Assembly (NCBI GenBank): GCA_947179485.1
Contig: OX359248.1
Coordinates: forward strand, 4,357,501 to 4,421,500
Length of the DNA stretch: 64,000 bases
Direction of reading: 5' to 3'
Source: Allacma fusca
Taxonomy: Eukaryota; Arthropoda; Collembola; Symphypleona; Sminthuridae
Shown here: positions 12,983 through 21,946 of the stretch, in pieces
Layout of the letters: the number at the start of each line of letters is the position of its first letter
Position numbering within the stretch: the first letter of the stretch is position 1
Notes under the pieces: model-generated
Seen by the model: the letters and a program-made list of their open reading frames with translations, nothing else
Told to the model about the DNA's origin: nothing
Database searches by the model: none
Made by a program: the position numbers and the translations under genes

Positions 12983-14473
12983 ATGGCGGGATTCACAGTT
13001 ACCTTGCTTAGCGACGCATCTTATAATTATTTCCCTGAAAACACTATAACCAATTTTCGAAACAAGTTAGCTACAAGACTTGAGTTGGACTCTCGAGAAT
13101 ATGAGGTTGCATTAAGTTCATGTACATACACATCTACAGATGTATTTATTAGAGAGGGTGAAGACTTGGGTACTGCATCAATCCGGTGGGCTGAATCGGA
13201 TTTAATATCAACTTCTATACTAGACCTGAGCGCCGTTAAATGGATTGAAGGAGATACTGTAAAGTGTAAGATATTCGCACCGTCAAATTTCTCAGCAGAG
13301 TACATGTTTCTGGAATATTTATCCACCTTAACAAGAGATTTATATAAACTGAATGCTGGTGGCTATGTTGAAATTACAAAGGAAAGCGGTAATCAAAAAT
13401 TGATTTACGACTTTGAACTAAGTGATCGGTTAAAGAACGTTTTCGGGCTTCAGGATGGCATGATAAAGATGGAACCTGTTGCAGCGCCAGCAATTTTAGA
13501 CACTGGTAAAACAATTTTTACTGGTGAAAATAATATATTGAAAACACCAATGCTGTTTGCAACGTCCCAACATGGGGTTCGTATAGAAGTAAGAAGGGAA
13601 GTTGACCCGGTTAATCAACTTTGGCAGGTACCGCCTTTTTACATAGTACCAACAAGAAGGAGCCTTATGGACGCTTTTATATACAAAGATAAGGTACATC
13701 CGCGTGTAGAAGACAATGTTTTTAAAGTTGATACAAGTCCAAGTAAAGGTGAAGTTATAGCAGTGACAATTTACAAACATTTATTTATGAACTTGGGGCT
13801 TGATAGTCATCCGTATAGTACTTTACATTTTTATAATAATAGTGAACAATATTTTAAACATAGTATTGGGAAGAAGAATAAGATTGATATAAAGTACTAT
13901 CTAGTAACTGACGACGTAATCGCCACAAACAAAAAAGATTCTACAATTGTTATTAAGGCTGGGGTTAACTGCACTTCATTTGAACAAATGATGGCCGTAT
14001 TAAGCGAGCAACTTCAGTTTAACTGGCAGATTAGATCCGACAAAATGATTTTAGAGTATGACAAAAACTCAAAAATGAATGAGTATAACTTTTCAGCGCT
14101 ACTGCAGATTCATTTGGGATTTCAATCAATACCTACTACATCACTTACCATCAAATCAACCCCATTTACAAGATTTAGAGCACGTCACAGGTTCTATAAG
14201 GACTTTGCAAACGATCTGCTATTTGTATACTGTGACGCGATAGTAAACCAATATGTTGGAGATGCATATGCACCGCTTTTAAAAAGCATGCCTCTCACGT
14301 ATAATAACGGTCGTGCGTTTGAACATGAATTTAAAAATCTAACATATCTCCCATTGAAATCACATTCAATTGATAGCATACATGTGTATATAATGAATGA
14401 ATCGGGAGCACCGCCCCCATTCGAAGTTGGTGACTTTAAGTGTACACTGCATTTTCGGGAACAGCGCAGTTAA
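12983..14473 (+). CDS. conserved Polinton protein, probably virion-associated
   Basis: 496 residues. The N-terminus (MAGFTVTLLSDASYNYFPEN) followed by a segment ending YEVALSS matches a pattern I recognise from proteins encoded next to the capsid genes in many animal Polintons: a short beta-rich start, then FPxNT, then a W/YEVAL strand. No enzyme motif is visible. It stands directly before the pVI-like and major capsid genes on the same strand. A structural role (penton, fibre or other virion part) is inference from context, and I cannot assign the exact capsid function. The next gene starts 22 bases after its stop, which suggests a late-gene cluster. Confidence 0.7.
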   Translation: MAGFTVTLLSDASYNYFPENTITNFRNKLATRLELDSREYEVALSSCTYTSTDVFIREGEDLGTASIRWAESDLISTSILDLSAVKWIEGDTVKCKIFAPSNFSAEYMFLEYLSTLTRDLYKLNAGGYVEITKESGNQKLIYDFELSDRLKNVFGLQDGMIKMEPVAAPAILDTGKTIFTGENNILKTPMLFATSQHGVRIEVRREVDPVNQLWQVPPFYIVPTRRSLMDAFIYKDKVHPRVEDNVFKVDTSPSKGEVIAVTIYKHLFMNLGLDSHPYSTLHFYNNSEQYFKHSIGKKNKIDIKYYLVTDDVIATNKKDSTIVIKAGVNCTSFEQMMAVLSEQLQFNWQIRSDKMILEYDKNSKMNEYNFSALLQIHLGFQSIPTTSLTIKSTPFTRFRARHRFYKDFANDLLFVYCDAIVNQYVGDAYAPLLKSMPLTYNNGRAFEHEFKNLTYLPLKSHSIDSIHVYIMNESGAPPPFEVGDFKCTLHFREQRS

Positions 14474-14495
14474 TGTCGCACATGAAGAAACAAAA

Positions 14496-15026
14496 ATGGT
14501 GAAAACATACAAATGTTCTGATAAGGAGAGTAAGTTTTACAGGATTCACAGACCCCAATTTGGATGTGGAGTTCAATATGGTCGTGGACTGCTTTTTTAT
14601 CGCGGATCAAACATTCGCCAGAAGGGTAGTGGTTTGGGATCATTTTTTGGTTCAATTGCCAGACGTTTAATACCTTTTGCGGCAAAATATATTTTACCAC
14701 ATGCGAAAACAGCTTTAAAAAATGTTGCTATGGATGTATTGGATGGAGGTCGTCCCTTGCGCGAGGCGTTGAGAGACAGAGGGCTAACAGCACTTAAAGG
14801 GGTAGGAAATGATATTATTAATCAGTCTGGATCTGGGTTTAGTCGGAAACGAAAGCTTGATGAAGATCGGCTATTCAAATATAAGAAAATTAAACGCAGT
14901 CCAAAAATTGGTCGTGGAATCAAGAAAAAAACTAAAAAGCGTAAGACTGGTCGTGGACTCTTAAAACTACGAGTAAAGAAGAGAAAAAATAAAAAACGTA
15001 AAATCAGTCGAAACATTTTTTCATAA
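14496..15026 (+). CDS. small basic virion protein, adenovirus pVI/core-like
   Basis: 176 residues from the ATG at 14496; the open frame begins further upstream but overlaps the previous gene. The N-terminal third has YGRGLLFYRG and QKGSGLGSFFGSIARRLIPF, an amphipathic segment after a Gly-rich site resembling adenain cleavage sites (xGx-G or xGG-x). The C-terminal half is extremely Lys/Arg-rich. Short proteins of this build between the capsid and protease genes are known in Polintons and adintoviruses and compared with adenovirus membrane-lytic protein VI or core proteins. It ends two bases before the capsid start. The role is inferred from composition and position. Confidence 0.75.
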   Translation: MVKTYKCSDKESKFYRIHRPQFGCGVQYGRGLLFYRGSNIRQKGSGLGSFFGSIARRLIPFAAKYILPHAKTALKNVAMDVLDGGRPLREALRDRGLTALKGVGNDIINQSGSGFSRKRKLDEDRLFKYKKIKRSPKIGRGIKKKTKKRKTGRGLLKLRVKKRKNKKRKISRNIFS

Positions 15027-15028
15027 TC

Positions 15029-16360
15029 ATGGCTGCAGACCATCATTATCTTCGAAGTGAACTGGACATTTTTAAACGTGAGGGGTACGACATGAGCATT
15101 CTAACAACACAGTCATGTGATGTTTATCCGAATTGTCCATTATCTGAGACTGCAGTTCCACTAACATTTATTGTTAATAGTACTGACGCGCATTATATTG
15201 AGCCTAGTAAAACCAGGTTATATTTAAGACTGCGGATATTAGCTGATAATATGACTGCAAACGGTGTTGCAACTGTAGTAGCACCCGTCAATAATATTCT
15301 TCATTCAATTTTTTCACAGTGCTCTGTGTACTTGAATGAAACATTAATAACACCCACACATCCTTACTATGCCTATAGATGCATGTTCGAAAGACTATTG
15401 TTATTTTCCAAGGAGTACAATGAAACTCAATCGCAATGCGCTGGATACTTTAAAAACAACGACCCGGAATCGGTTGACGTTTTTGCTGCAGGATCCTATA
15501 AATCCCGATTTGATATGAGTAAGGGTAGTCAGGTTTTTGAAGTTATTGGCCGACCTCACGTGGACCTATTTGCTCAACCAGATTTTTTACCGCCTGGTGT
15601 TGATTTAAAAATTGTATTTCATCGATCTACGGATGGTTTTGCCCTTCACTGTCCACCAGCTGCTGTGGGGGTACCCACACCTCGGTACAGACTAAGCATT
15701 TTGGAAGCAAAGCTACAAGTAACCAGACACAAAGTACTGGCAGTTGCAGCGATTGAACATATAAGGCAATGGGAAGGAGGTGATGTTGCAAATCTGTACT
15801 TAAACAAAGTGGACATAAAAAGTTTTTCATTGCCAACTGGAACTTTGTCGAGAATTGAAGAGGGAGTTTTCAAAGGTGGACAGTTACCCGAACGGCTTGT
15901 ACTCGCGATTGTACGCAGTGCAAATGTAAATGGTACTGGAATAACTAATCCGTTCCTTTTCGGTAGCCATGGTTTATCTCATATAAATGTATCAGTTAAT
16001 GGTGATACAAACGAGGCTTACCCTTTGGATGTGGACTTTAGAGAAGATAGTATTCGAGTTCAAGAAGCAGTAAGTAATCTCTACAGAGCAATTGGAATCG
16101 ACAATAAGGATGCGAGTATTGACTTTAGTGTCTCCGATTTTAGAAACAATCGCGCGTTGTATGTATATGAGATTGCCCCGATTAGTGACGCACGTGCATT
16201 ACCCAGATTTGGAAATATCAAGATTGAGCTCCGGTTTAGAACTGCCACCACAACTCCGTTAACGGTTCTTTGTTACACCGAGTCTCAGAGTATTTTAAAC
16301 ATTGACAAAAACAAATCTGTGTACTTTACTGATTACTCACACGAAGCCATGCAAGCATGA
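15029..16360 (+). CDS. Polinton major capsid protein (double jelly-roll type)
   Basis: 443 residues. It resembles the protein usually labelled F54H12.2-like in animal genomes: an N-terminal SCDVYPNCPLSE segment, then IEPSKTRLYLRLRI and VAPVNNILHSIFSQCSVYLN, in which a beta-strand-rich region is followed by a conserved APVNN-[IL]-LHS loop. Length and placement (pVI-like gene before, protease after) fit the hexon-type capsid protein of Polintons. Its stop overlaps the protease start (ATGA), a tight arrangement typical of a co-expressed late block. The double jelly-roll fold is known for the family and not visible from sequence alone. Confidence 0.8.
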   Translation: MAADHHYLRSELDIFKREGYDMSILTTQSCDVYPNCPLSETAVPLTFIVNSTDAHYIEPSKTRLYLRLRILADNMTANGVATVVAPVNNILHSIFSQCSVYLNETLITPTHPYYAYRCMFERLLLFSKEYNETQSQCAGYFKNNDPESVDVFAAGSYKSRFDMSKGSQVFEVIGRPHVDLFAQPDFLPPGVDLKIVFHRSTDGFALHCPPAAVGVPTPRYRLSILEAKLQVTRHKVLAVAAIEHIRQWEGGDVANLYLNKVDIKSFSLPTGTLSRIEEGVFKGGQLPERLVLAIVRSANVNGTGITNPFLFGSHGLSHINVSVNGDTNEAYPLDVDFREDSIRVQEAVSNLYRAIGIDNKDASIDFSVSDFRNNRALYVYEIAPISDARALPRFGNIKIELRFRTATTTPLTVLCYTESQSILNIDKNKSVYFTDYSHEAMQA

Positions 16361-16896
16361 ATACGGATCAAGTTTATAATTATCTTAATGTAATATGTAA
16401 AACCAGAAATGCTAAATTTGATGTAATATCATGTGATGAGTTGAAACATGTAAAATTTGACCGATTTCCGCTATGTCTAGTGGTTAATTCAGATCCAAGT
16501 ACAAAACCTGGGGATCATTGGCTGGCATTTTATAAGGAGAGTAAAACCAGCTGCTTGGAGTTTTTTGATTCGTATGGGTTTGGTATAAGCCACTATGCCA
16601 AAGATTTTAAAATATTTGCTAAGCGATGTAAGGCTTGCGTGAGAGAAAATATTAAACAGCTGCAGAATTGGGGCTCGACAGTATGTGGGAATTATGTATT
16701 GTTTTTTTTGTACAAACGTCTACAGCGATGTAGTCCCATGAAGATTTATTGTGAATTTACAAATAATTATACTCGAAATGACAAGTACGTGTCATATTTT
16801 ATTGCATCAAGACAATATTTATTAAAACATAATTGCTGTAGTAAAACAATTCTTCAGAATGTAACAAAGTTTGAAAAAATTAATAAAACTTATTAA
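16357..16896 (+). CDS. adenain-like cysteine protease of the Polinton
   Basis: 179 residues. The catalytic arrangement is clear: His54 in PGDHWLAFY, Asp71 in LEFFDSYGF, Gln103 in the oxyanion position and Cys110 in STVCGNYVLFF. This is the order and spacing of the adenovirus maturation protease and Ulp1-type peptidases. It presumably cleaves virion precursor proteins at Gly-Gly-type sites such as those in the two small proteins of this element. It starts inside the stop of the capsid gene. Its own stop overlaps the stop of the convergent minus-strand gene by two bases (16893-16896). Confidence 0.92.
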   Translation: MNTDQVYNYLNVICKTRNAKFDVISCDELKHVKFDRFPLCLVVNSDPSTKPGDHWLAFYKESKTSCLEFFDSYGFGISHYAKDFKIFAKRCKACVRENIKQLQNWGSTVCGNYVLFFLYKRLQRCSPMKIYCEFTNNYTRNDKYVSYFIASRQYLLKHNCCSKTILQNVTKFEKINKTY

Positions 16897-17696
16897 TCAA
16901 AATTTTTCCAATTGGATAGTATCCTCCGCATGTTTCCTTTACCACGTTGATTCTTCGCTAAAAGACATCCCTTGCATTTATCGTCATAATGGTGTTTCTT
17001 TATTACTTTCGAGGGTAATGCGGCAAGTTGAATCCGTATACGTTTACGATGTGGTCCTGCAACGTTTAACCTCGGTCCTTTAAGAATTCTTTTAGAATCC
17101 AGGTTTCGCTTACGCTGTTGTCTCAGTTTATTTTGATAATAACCTTTTATTATATCAGGGGAAGCTTCCCGCGACATTCCTTTTGGGGTAATATCCATGG
17201 GCTCGTCAGATTGAGAAATATTTTCATAATAGTCATCTGTCAGATCACTCATATACGGATTGTCATTATCTTGAGTCTCAGAATCGGCGAGTAGCTTTGA
17301 GGTAAAATATGAGGAATTACTAGAAGTACTTTGCCTGCTTCCCCGATCTTTTTTAATAGGAACGTTTGTAGTAGTGGTACTAGTAGTAGCAGTTGGATTG
17401 TTTGGTTTAGATTGTACACCCAACGAATGTTTGTTGAAAAGCGGGGTCAACACGTTCCCTTGCTGGTTAAACAACTTAACAAGCAATGGTTGATTGTCAT
17501 CGTAATGTTTTTTATTTTTCATCTGCCTAGCATATTCACCATACAGAGCTTGTTTTACTTCGTTAGACAGCACATGTGAATTTAGTATCTTTGATGGCTC
17601 GTTAATATTATCATTCGTCTTTGACATTATCGCATTATACAGCGATTCTGGAATCAGCTTCATTCGCTTAGTCATGCTAAAAAAATTAATTCGCAA
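16893..17696 (-). CDS. Polinton protein of unknown function, disordered and basic at the C-terminus
   Basis: 267 residues if the first ATG is used. The methionines at 17675 or 17663 avoid overlap with the upstream gene and may be the true start. The middle is Ser/Thr/Asn-rich with an acidic patch (about residues 130-160), and the C-terminus is rich in Arg/Lys with a CKGC pair. No recognisable domain. It is transcribed with the small Gly-Gly protein upstream of it and converges on the protease gene. The conserved position beside the protease suggests a virion or assembly role, but that is only context. Confidence 0.65.
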   Translation of the reverse strand: MRINFFSMTKRMKLIPESLYNAIMSKTNDNINEPSKILNSHVLSNEVKQALYGEYARQMKNKKHYDDNQPLLVKLFNQQGNVLTPLFNKHSLGVQSKPNNPTATTSTTTTNVPIKKDRGSRQSTSSNSSYFTSKLLADSETQDNDNPYMSDLTDDYYENISQSDEPMDITPKGMSREASPDIIKGYYQNKLRQQRKRNLDSKRILKGPRLNVAGPHRKRIRIQLAALPSKVIKKHHYDDKCKGCLLAKNQRGKGNMRRILSNWKNFD

Positions 17697-18006
17697 GAAC
17701 GTTTGACAGTAAGGAAGTTGCTAATGAAGCTAGAATAGGTATGAAGAATCCCCCACCACGCTGAAGAACTTTACGTTTTTTTCTCAATGATAGAGATTTT
17801 AGCGAGAGTTCACGTAGATGTTTTTTGTATGGACGCAGTTTCTCAACTGTTGTTGGAGATATGGGTACATTACCTATAATTAGATTACGAGCACATTCAG
17901 ATAAAGTTTTAACTTCGTCATTCGAAGCTTTATTAAGACAATCATTAACTTTACGTTTGCACTTGCATTTTTTTAAAAATAACTGATTTCTAAGCAACCG
18001 CTTCAT
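17686..18006 (-). CDS. small conserved Polinton protein with basic stretch, Gly-Gly site and hydrophobic tail
   Basis: 106 residues from the ATG at 18006; the frame stays open to 18096. The central part (PYKKHLRELSLKSLSLRKKR) is followed by KVLQRGGGFFIPIL and a hydrophobic end. I recognise this layout (basic helix, then Q-R/K-GG-F, then a short hydrophobic tail) from small proteins of many animal Polintons. The GGF site looks like a substrate for the element's protease, which would release a membrane-active tail. It overlaps the following gene by up to 11 bases. Function is inference. Confidence 0.75.
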   Translation of the reverse strand: MKRLLRNQLFLKKCKCKRKVNDCLNKASNDEVKTLSECARNLIIGNVPISPTTVEKLRPYKKHLRELSLKSLSLRKKRKVLQRGGGFFIPILASLATSLLSNVLAN

Positions 18007-18132
18007 ACTTGATGTTCGTTTTCGGAAGTTAAAAAACAATACATGTGAACTAATACAGTTCCCTATATTATCTGACTTACATAAGCCAATGTACAATTAT
18101 TATAAAGTATATTTAACTAGCGTCATTGCACA
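18007..18132. promoter_or_regulatory. divergent intergenic region, probable two-way promoter
   Basis: 126 bases separate the minus-strand small-protein pair from the plus-strand integrase. They hold AT-rich runs such as TATTATAAAGTATATTTAAC that could serve as TATA boxes in both directions. No other space is available for the two promoters. Inference from layout. Confidence 0.4.
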
Positions 18133-19065
18133 ATGTCAGATGCAAAAATAAAGCGTCTGTATCTGAACCCGAAATTCAAAGGTAGTTTTTCTGGTTTAAG
18201 TAATTTTATGAAACATTATAAAGGTGGGGAATGTAGATCTACAATTGAAAGAATTCTACGTGGTATCCCAACTTACACTGAAAACAAACCTGCAATACGT
18301 AAATTTACAAGACGTCAGGTTGTGGTGCATGGAATAGATGAACAGTGGGTAATTGATTTAATAGATATATCAGCTTACTCCAAATTTAATAACAATCATA
18401 GGTATCTGTTCAGCATTATCGATGCTTTTAGTAAATATGCCTTTGTCCACCCTGTTAAAACCAAAAATAGCTTGGATGTAATAACAGTTTTCAAGAAAGT
18501 ATTGAAAACCTCTGGTAGACAACCAAAAAGAATTCAGTGTGACAAAGGTGGTGAATTTAAAAAAGATTTCAAAGAATTTTGCGTGAATAACGGAATTGAA
18601 ATCTTTCATGTTCAATCTGAACTGAAGGCCTGCATCGTTGAAAGATTTAATCGAACCATTATGGAAAAGATAAGTCGATATGTGCAGCATAAAGGAAGCT
18701 ATAGATTTGTTCATGTTTTACCAAAATTAGTTCGAAATTATAATGCAACTGTTCATTCCAGTACAAAATTCGCGCCAGTAAATGTTAACTCTAAAAATGA
18801 AATGGAGGTATGGTTCAATCTATATGGAAATAAGGAACTAAAGTCTTATGATAAGCCCAAGTTCAATGTTGGAGATCGTGTTCTCATTTCAATTGATAAA
18901 GGTCGTTTTGAAAAAGGATACTCTAGACGTTTTAAACCAGAGGTGTTTACTATAAACAGAGTAGGAAACTCAAACCCGCGCATGTATTACTTAACTGATC
19001 CCAAAGATAATGACGTTATGGAAGGCGGATTTTACAGTCAGGAACTTTCCAAGGTCAATTATTAA
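18133..19065 (+). CDS. Polinton integrase (DDE, retroviral-type)
   Basis: 310 residues. The catalytic core shows Asp75 in WVIDLIDIS, Asp137 in QCDKGGEF and Glu170 in IVERFNRT, the DDE triad of rve-type integrases. The C-terminus (KFNVGDRVLI and a basic, beta-rich tail to residue about 290) resembles the SH3/chromo-like DNA-binding domain of these enzymes. No HHCC zinc finger of the retroviral kind is evident at the N-terminus. The enzyme would join the element's ends to host DNA and produce the 6-bp duplication seen here. It lies in the middle of the element, between the virion block and the accessory/polymerase block. Confidence 0.95.
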   Translation: MSDAKIKRLYLNPKFKGSFSGLSNFMKHYKGGECRSTIERILRGIPTYTENKPAIRKFTRRQVVVHGIDEQWVIDLIDISAYSKFNNNHRYLFSIIDAFSKYAFVHPVKTKNSLDVITVFKKVLKTSGRQPKRIQCDKGGEFKKDFKEFCVNNGIEIFHVQSELKACIVERFNRTIMEKISRYVQHKGSYRFVHVLPKLVRNYNATVHSSTKFAPVNVNSKNEMEVWFNLYGNKELKSYDKPKFNVGDRVLISIDKGRFEKGYSRRFKPEVFTINRVGNSNPRMYYLTDPKDNDVMEGGFYSQELSKVNY

Positions 19066-19467
19066 TACAACTACAGCAACAATATATTCAATGATACGCA
19101 TACACCTTTAGATCCTGCTGACTGTCCTTGTTACATTGTTTATCAAGGATTGCTCTATGACCCCCACATTTTTTTGGGGAATAAATACCGCGCTTGTTGC
19201 TACAGTTTGTATCATTCAGCTTCTGACGTCTCAACTTGTATATTACACAATTTGAGTTCAACAACGCTTTGAAAATACTGCAATTAAATATTATACATAT
19301 TATCCCCGTTGAAGAAGCACAGAAAACATTCAACTTGTTAAATCCAAGTCTGTCGGTATGGTTTTGATTGAAAATTTGTTACTAACATCAAAATGCATGA
19401 CTGCATCTTGAAGACTTTCAGGCTATTGTTTACACTGTTTAAATTTTTTAGAGAACTCAACAAGAAG
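19066..19467. other. gap between integrase and accessory genes
   Basis: About 400 bases with only an 81-codon minus-strand frame (19,333-19,088) that shows no family pattern. A pyrimidine-rich TTTTTTAG at about 19,451 just before the next start could be a splice acceptor for an untranslated leader. Confidence 0.4.
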
Positions 19468-20148
19468 ATGGATACTGAAATCAATCAATGCATCAAAACG
19501 GTTGAAGGTGAGGTTACCTCCACCAGTGGACCTGACTCTGTACTTGATTTATCTGTTAAAGGCAAGGACTCTACCAGTGAAGCTGACGCTTCAATGGATT
19601 TATCTGTGCAAGACAAGCCCAACGAAGCTCTGATCGATTTACCTACTAATACTACTACGTCCAACGAAGTTGGTGACCAAGTGGACTCAACAACTACGCA
19701 GTATCGGGATATGCTGATTGCTACTCGTAAGCGGGCATCATCGGAAGAATCTATACCGGGCGAATCGAATGAGTCTCCATCTTTTGATGAAGCAGGGAAA
19801 CCGGAGAAAGAACAAATAAAGGATACGTATGGAAAACCATTTTTCAAGCTTCATGGTCATCCCAAGGATCCCAACCGCCCCAAGGTTTGGTACTCTCGTT
19901 CTGAGGATGGGCAACGTTTATTCATGAACGTTCAACGAACCACTTTGAGTGGGAAAAAGATGCGTGTTAATTGGAAACTGGAACAAACTCCAGAGATCAT
20001 CAGTAACCTTGTGTACTATTATAACACGTGCAGAGGACGTATCAGCGACATCCATGATACGTTGGAGGACTGCAGTAGGCATGTTGATGAACGTATAAGA
20101 CGAAACTTTGGGTTCAATCGAAACCCGAACTTTCCAGAACATTTTTAA
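19468..20148 (+). CDS. Polinton accessory protein with CtBP-type PxDLS motif
   Basis: 226 residues from the ATG at 19468. The N-terminal 120 residues are acidic, Ser/Thr-rich and probably disordered. They contain VLDLSVK (residues 25-31), a good match to the PxDLSxK motif by which adenovirus E1A and many cellular repressors bind CtBP, and a second weaker copy, MDLSVQ (43-48). The C-terminal 90 residues look folded (FKLHGHPKDPNRPKVWYSRS, then a helical end). I know no family for that part. With the spliced gene that follows, it makes up a two-gene accessory block reminiscent of early regions of small DNA viruses. CtBP binding is a prediction. Confidence 0.7.
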   Translation: MDTEINQCIKTVEGEVTSTSGPDSVLDLSVKGKDSTSEADASMDLSVQDKPNEALIDLPTNTTTSNEVGDQVDSTTTQYRDMLIATRKRASSEESIPGESNESPSFDEAGKPEKEQIKDTYGKPFFKLHGHPKDPNRPKVWYSRSEDGQRLFMNVQRTTLSGKKMRVNWKLEQTPEIISNLVYYYNTCRGRISDIHDTLEDCSRHVDERIRRNFGFNRNPNFPEHF

Positions 20149-20405
20149 CCTTGCTTGTACAATTCCTTGACAAATAAAAAAAAATAAATTCTTATTCTGA
20201 GCATAAATACCGTGTTTGACCCATTTCCTAAATCATTCTAACATCAACCATTCTACTCATCTCATCTGCATGGATTTTTCAATTGTCATCCCAATTTTCT
20301 TCTTTTTCCTGACAATTGGCATCAACTGTCTAGTGTCGATATACCTTCATCACCACTGCGCGTTCATTACTCATTCGAACTGTTCCCATCTAACTAGCAG
20401 TAATA

Positions 20406-21147
20406 ATGGCTCAAGCACAGCTGGTTAAAGCCGCTATGGAAATTGAACACAGCATCAATGGTAAGTTGACAAAATCCCATTCTCACAATTCAACTCCGCG
20501 CCCACTCCCTCCGCGCCCCGCCGCCGCCGCGCTTCCGTTACGGTTTGGCGAAAAAGGAGGGGGAGGGAAAAAAACCCAAACCTTACCCATCGTCGCACCC
20601 TTCCTTCGTACCTCGTTCGGAAGCATGGATAATATTTAAGTTGATGTAGTAATTAATTTTGATGTTTACAGCAGTTGTATCTGCGTCTGCTGCAGAGGCA
20701 GATCGTTTGGAATCCATTGGGCAGGATGTTTGTGGAACATTTGACTGGAATAATAATCCTCCTAAGGATTCTCAATGTGTTACATCATCATGTATCAAGA
20801 AATGTGTTGATCCCAAGTCTAATAGGAGGAAATCAACTCCACCTGTTAAGAACGCTGCTAATGTGAAAATCATCACTCAAAAAATGAAGGGTACCGATGT
20901 CCCTACTAGACTAAAGCGAGAGGCACGACCTGACAAGATTTATTCCAAGCCGTACCCAAGTTACTGTGCAGCATGCAAGGATGGATTTGACAGGCAAGAT
21001 ATCATGAAGACTACGTTTGCTCAAATTGACTGGGCATGCAAAGATTGCGATGAGAGACAGATCACTCTCACACAAAATCAAAACACCATTACCATGCTGA
21101 TGAGCGATTTCAAGGATATTGCTATGCATTATGTAATTAATTTTTGA
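20406..21147 (+). CDS. Polinton accessory protein, apparently spliced, with zinc-ribbon-like cysteines
   Basis: Two coding exons, 20406-20460 and 20672-21147, with a consensus donor (ATG/GTAAGT) and acceptor (TTTACAG). The first exon starts MAQAQLVKAAMEIEHSIN. The second has scattered cysteines early (CGTF, CVTSSCIKKC) and two pairs late, CAAC and CKDC, about 30 residues apart, which could form a zinc ribbon. Basic stretches lie between. I do not recognise a family. Its end lies 21 bases from the end of the convergent ATPase gene. Transcript evidence would decide between the spliced form and use of the second exon alone. Confidence 0.6.
20461..20671 (+). other. GC-rich intron inside the Polinton accessory gene
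   Basis: 211 bases. The middle (about 20,498-20,570) is strikingly GC-rich, with CCGCGCCCCGCCGCCGCCGC and then a purine run GGAGGGGGAGGG, in an element that is otherwise strongly AT-rich. The C-rich run and the G-rich run could pair or form a G-quadruplex. Confidence 0.6.
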
Positions 21148-21168
21148 ATCATTTGTAATCTTTTTTCT

Positions 21169-21819
21169 TTATTTCTGATTAATAAATATAATACAATCTG
21201 GATCTGGAAATACATTGCTTCTAAGTCTATAATTATCATTTTGAGTCTGGCTGCAATCAATCATAAGGTATCCATGAGGTACTGAAATACACTGCTTATA
21301 TGCATCTTCCATAAGCTCATGCTTTTTCCCACAGTTCATTTGACATCCAATCTTATTCACAACTTGAGTTTCCCTCGGGTTCTTGAATAAGCAAATATAT
21401 TTGGCATTGGTTGTTAAAGGTCTAAGCCCATCATGAAAAAAGTTTTGTGTTATGAAAATGATGGAACAATTTCGATGATGGCTACCTCTAACAAATGCTT
21501 GCATGACATCTTTCGATTTTGAAGCTTCCTCCATTAGATCATCCAATATGTAAAGATATGGACTGAGCATGTCGTCGCCGTATTCTTTAGGCAACCCGTG
21601 ATGAAATTGTATTTCAGGGAATTGTTTCTTCATCGATGCAAATTCATTGGGTTGATCAATACCGTAGCAGTACACAACATGCTCTATGGTTGGAAAAATG
21701 ATTTCATTCCTTCGAGATATAATGCTTTTAGTAAGCTGGGATTTCCCGCTCATAGTTGGTCCCGAAATAACAAAGTTAAAAGGTGCATGCAGAGTGTAAT
21801 CAAATGTAGGTGCGTCCAT
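21169..21819 (-). CDS. Polinton packaging ATPase (FtsK/HerA, A32-like)
   Basis: 216 residues. Walker A is GPTMSGKS (residues 20-27), close to the N-terminus as in poxvirus A32 and Polinton ATPases. Walker B is YLYILDD (88-94), followed by a conserved SIIFITQNFF segment (sensor region). A late Cys/His cluster (CQMNCGKKH) is present. It would pump the genome into capsids. It is the only gene between the accessory block and POLB and faces the same way as POLB. Confidence 0.92.
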   Translation of the reverse strand: MDAPTFDYTLHAPFNFVISGPTMSGKSQLTKSIISRRNEIIFPTIEHVVYCYGIDQPNEFASMKKQFPEIQFHHGLPKEYGDDMLSPYLYILDDLMEEASKSKDVMQAFVRGSHHRNCSIIFITQNFFHDGLRPLTTNAKYICLFKNPRETQVVNKIGCQMNCGKKHELMEDAYKQCISVPHGYLMIDCSQTQNDNYRLRSNVFPDPDCIIFINQK

Positions 21820-21946
21820 GATGAAACAATAATGTGAAATGATTCAAAGAGTGGAAAATTATATGATTTTATTTTTAGACATTTGTTTTTTATTTACACA
21901 TTATTAATACATATTTACAAAATTATTAACAATATATTTTTTTACA

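Noticed and set aside
19088-19333. 81-codon minus-strand frame in the Polinton gap after the integrase
   Set aside because: No resemblance to known small Polinton proteins, and it faces away from the local transcription unit.
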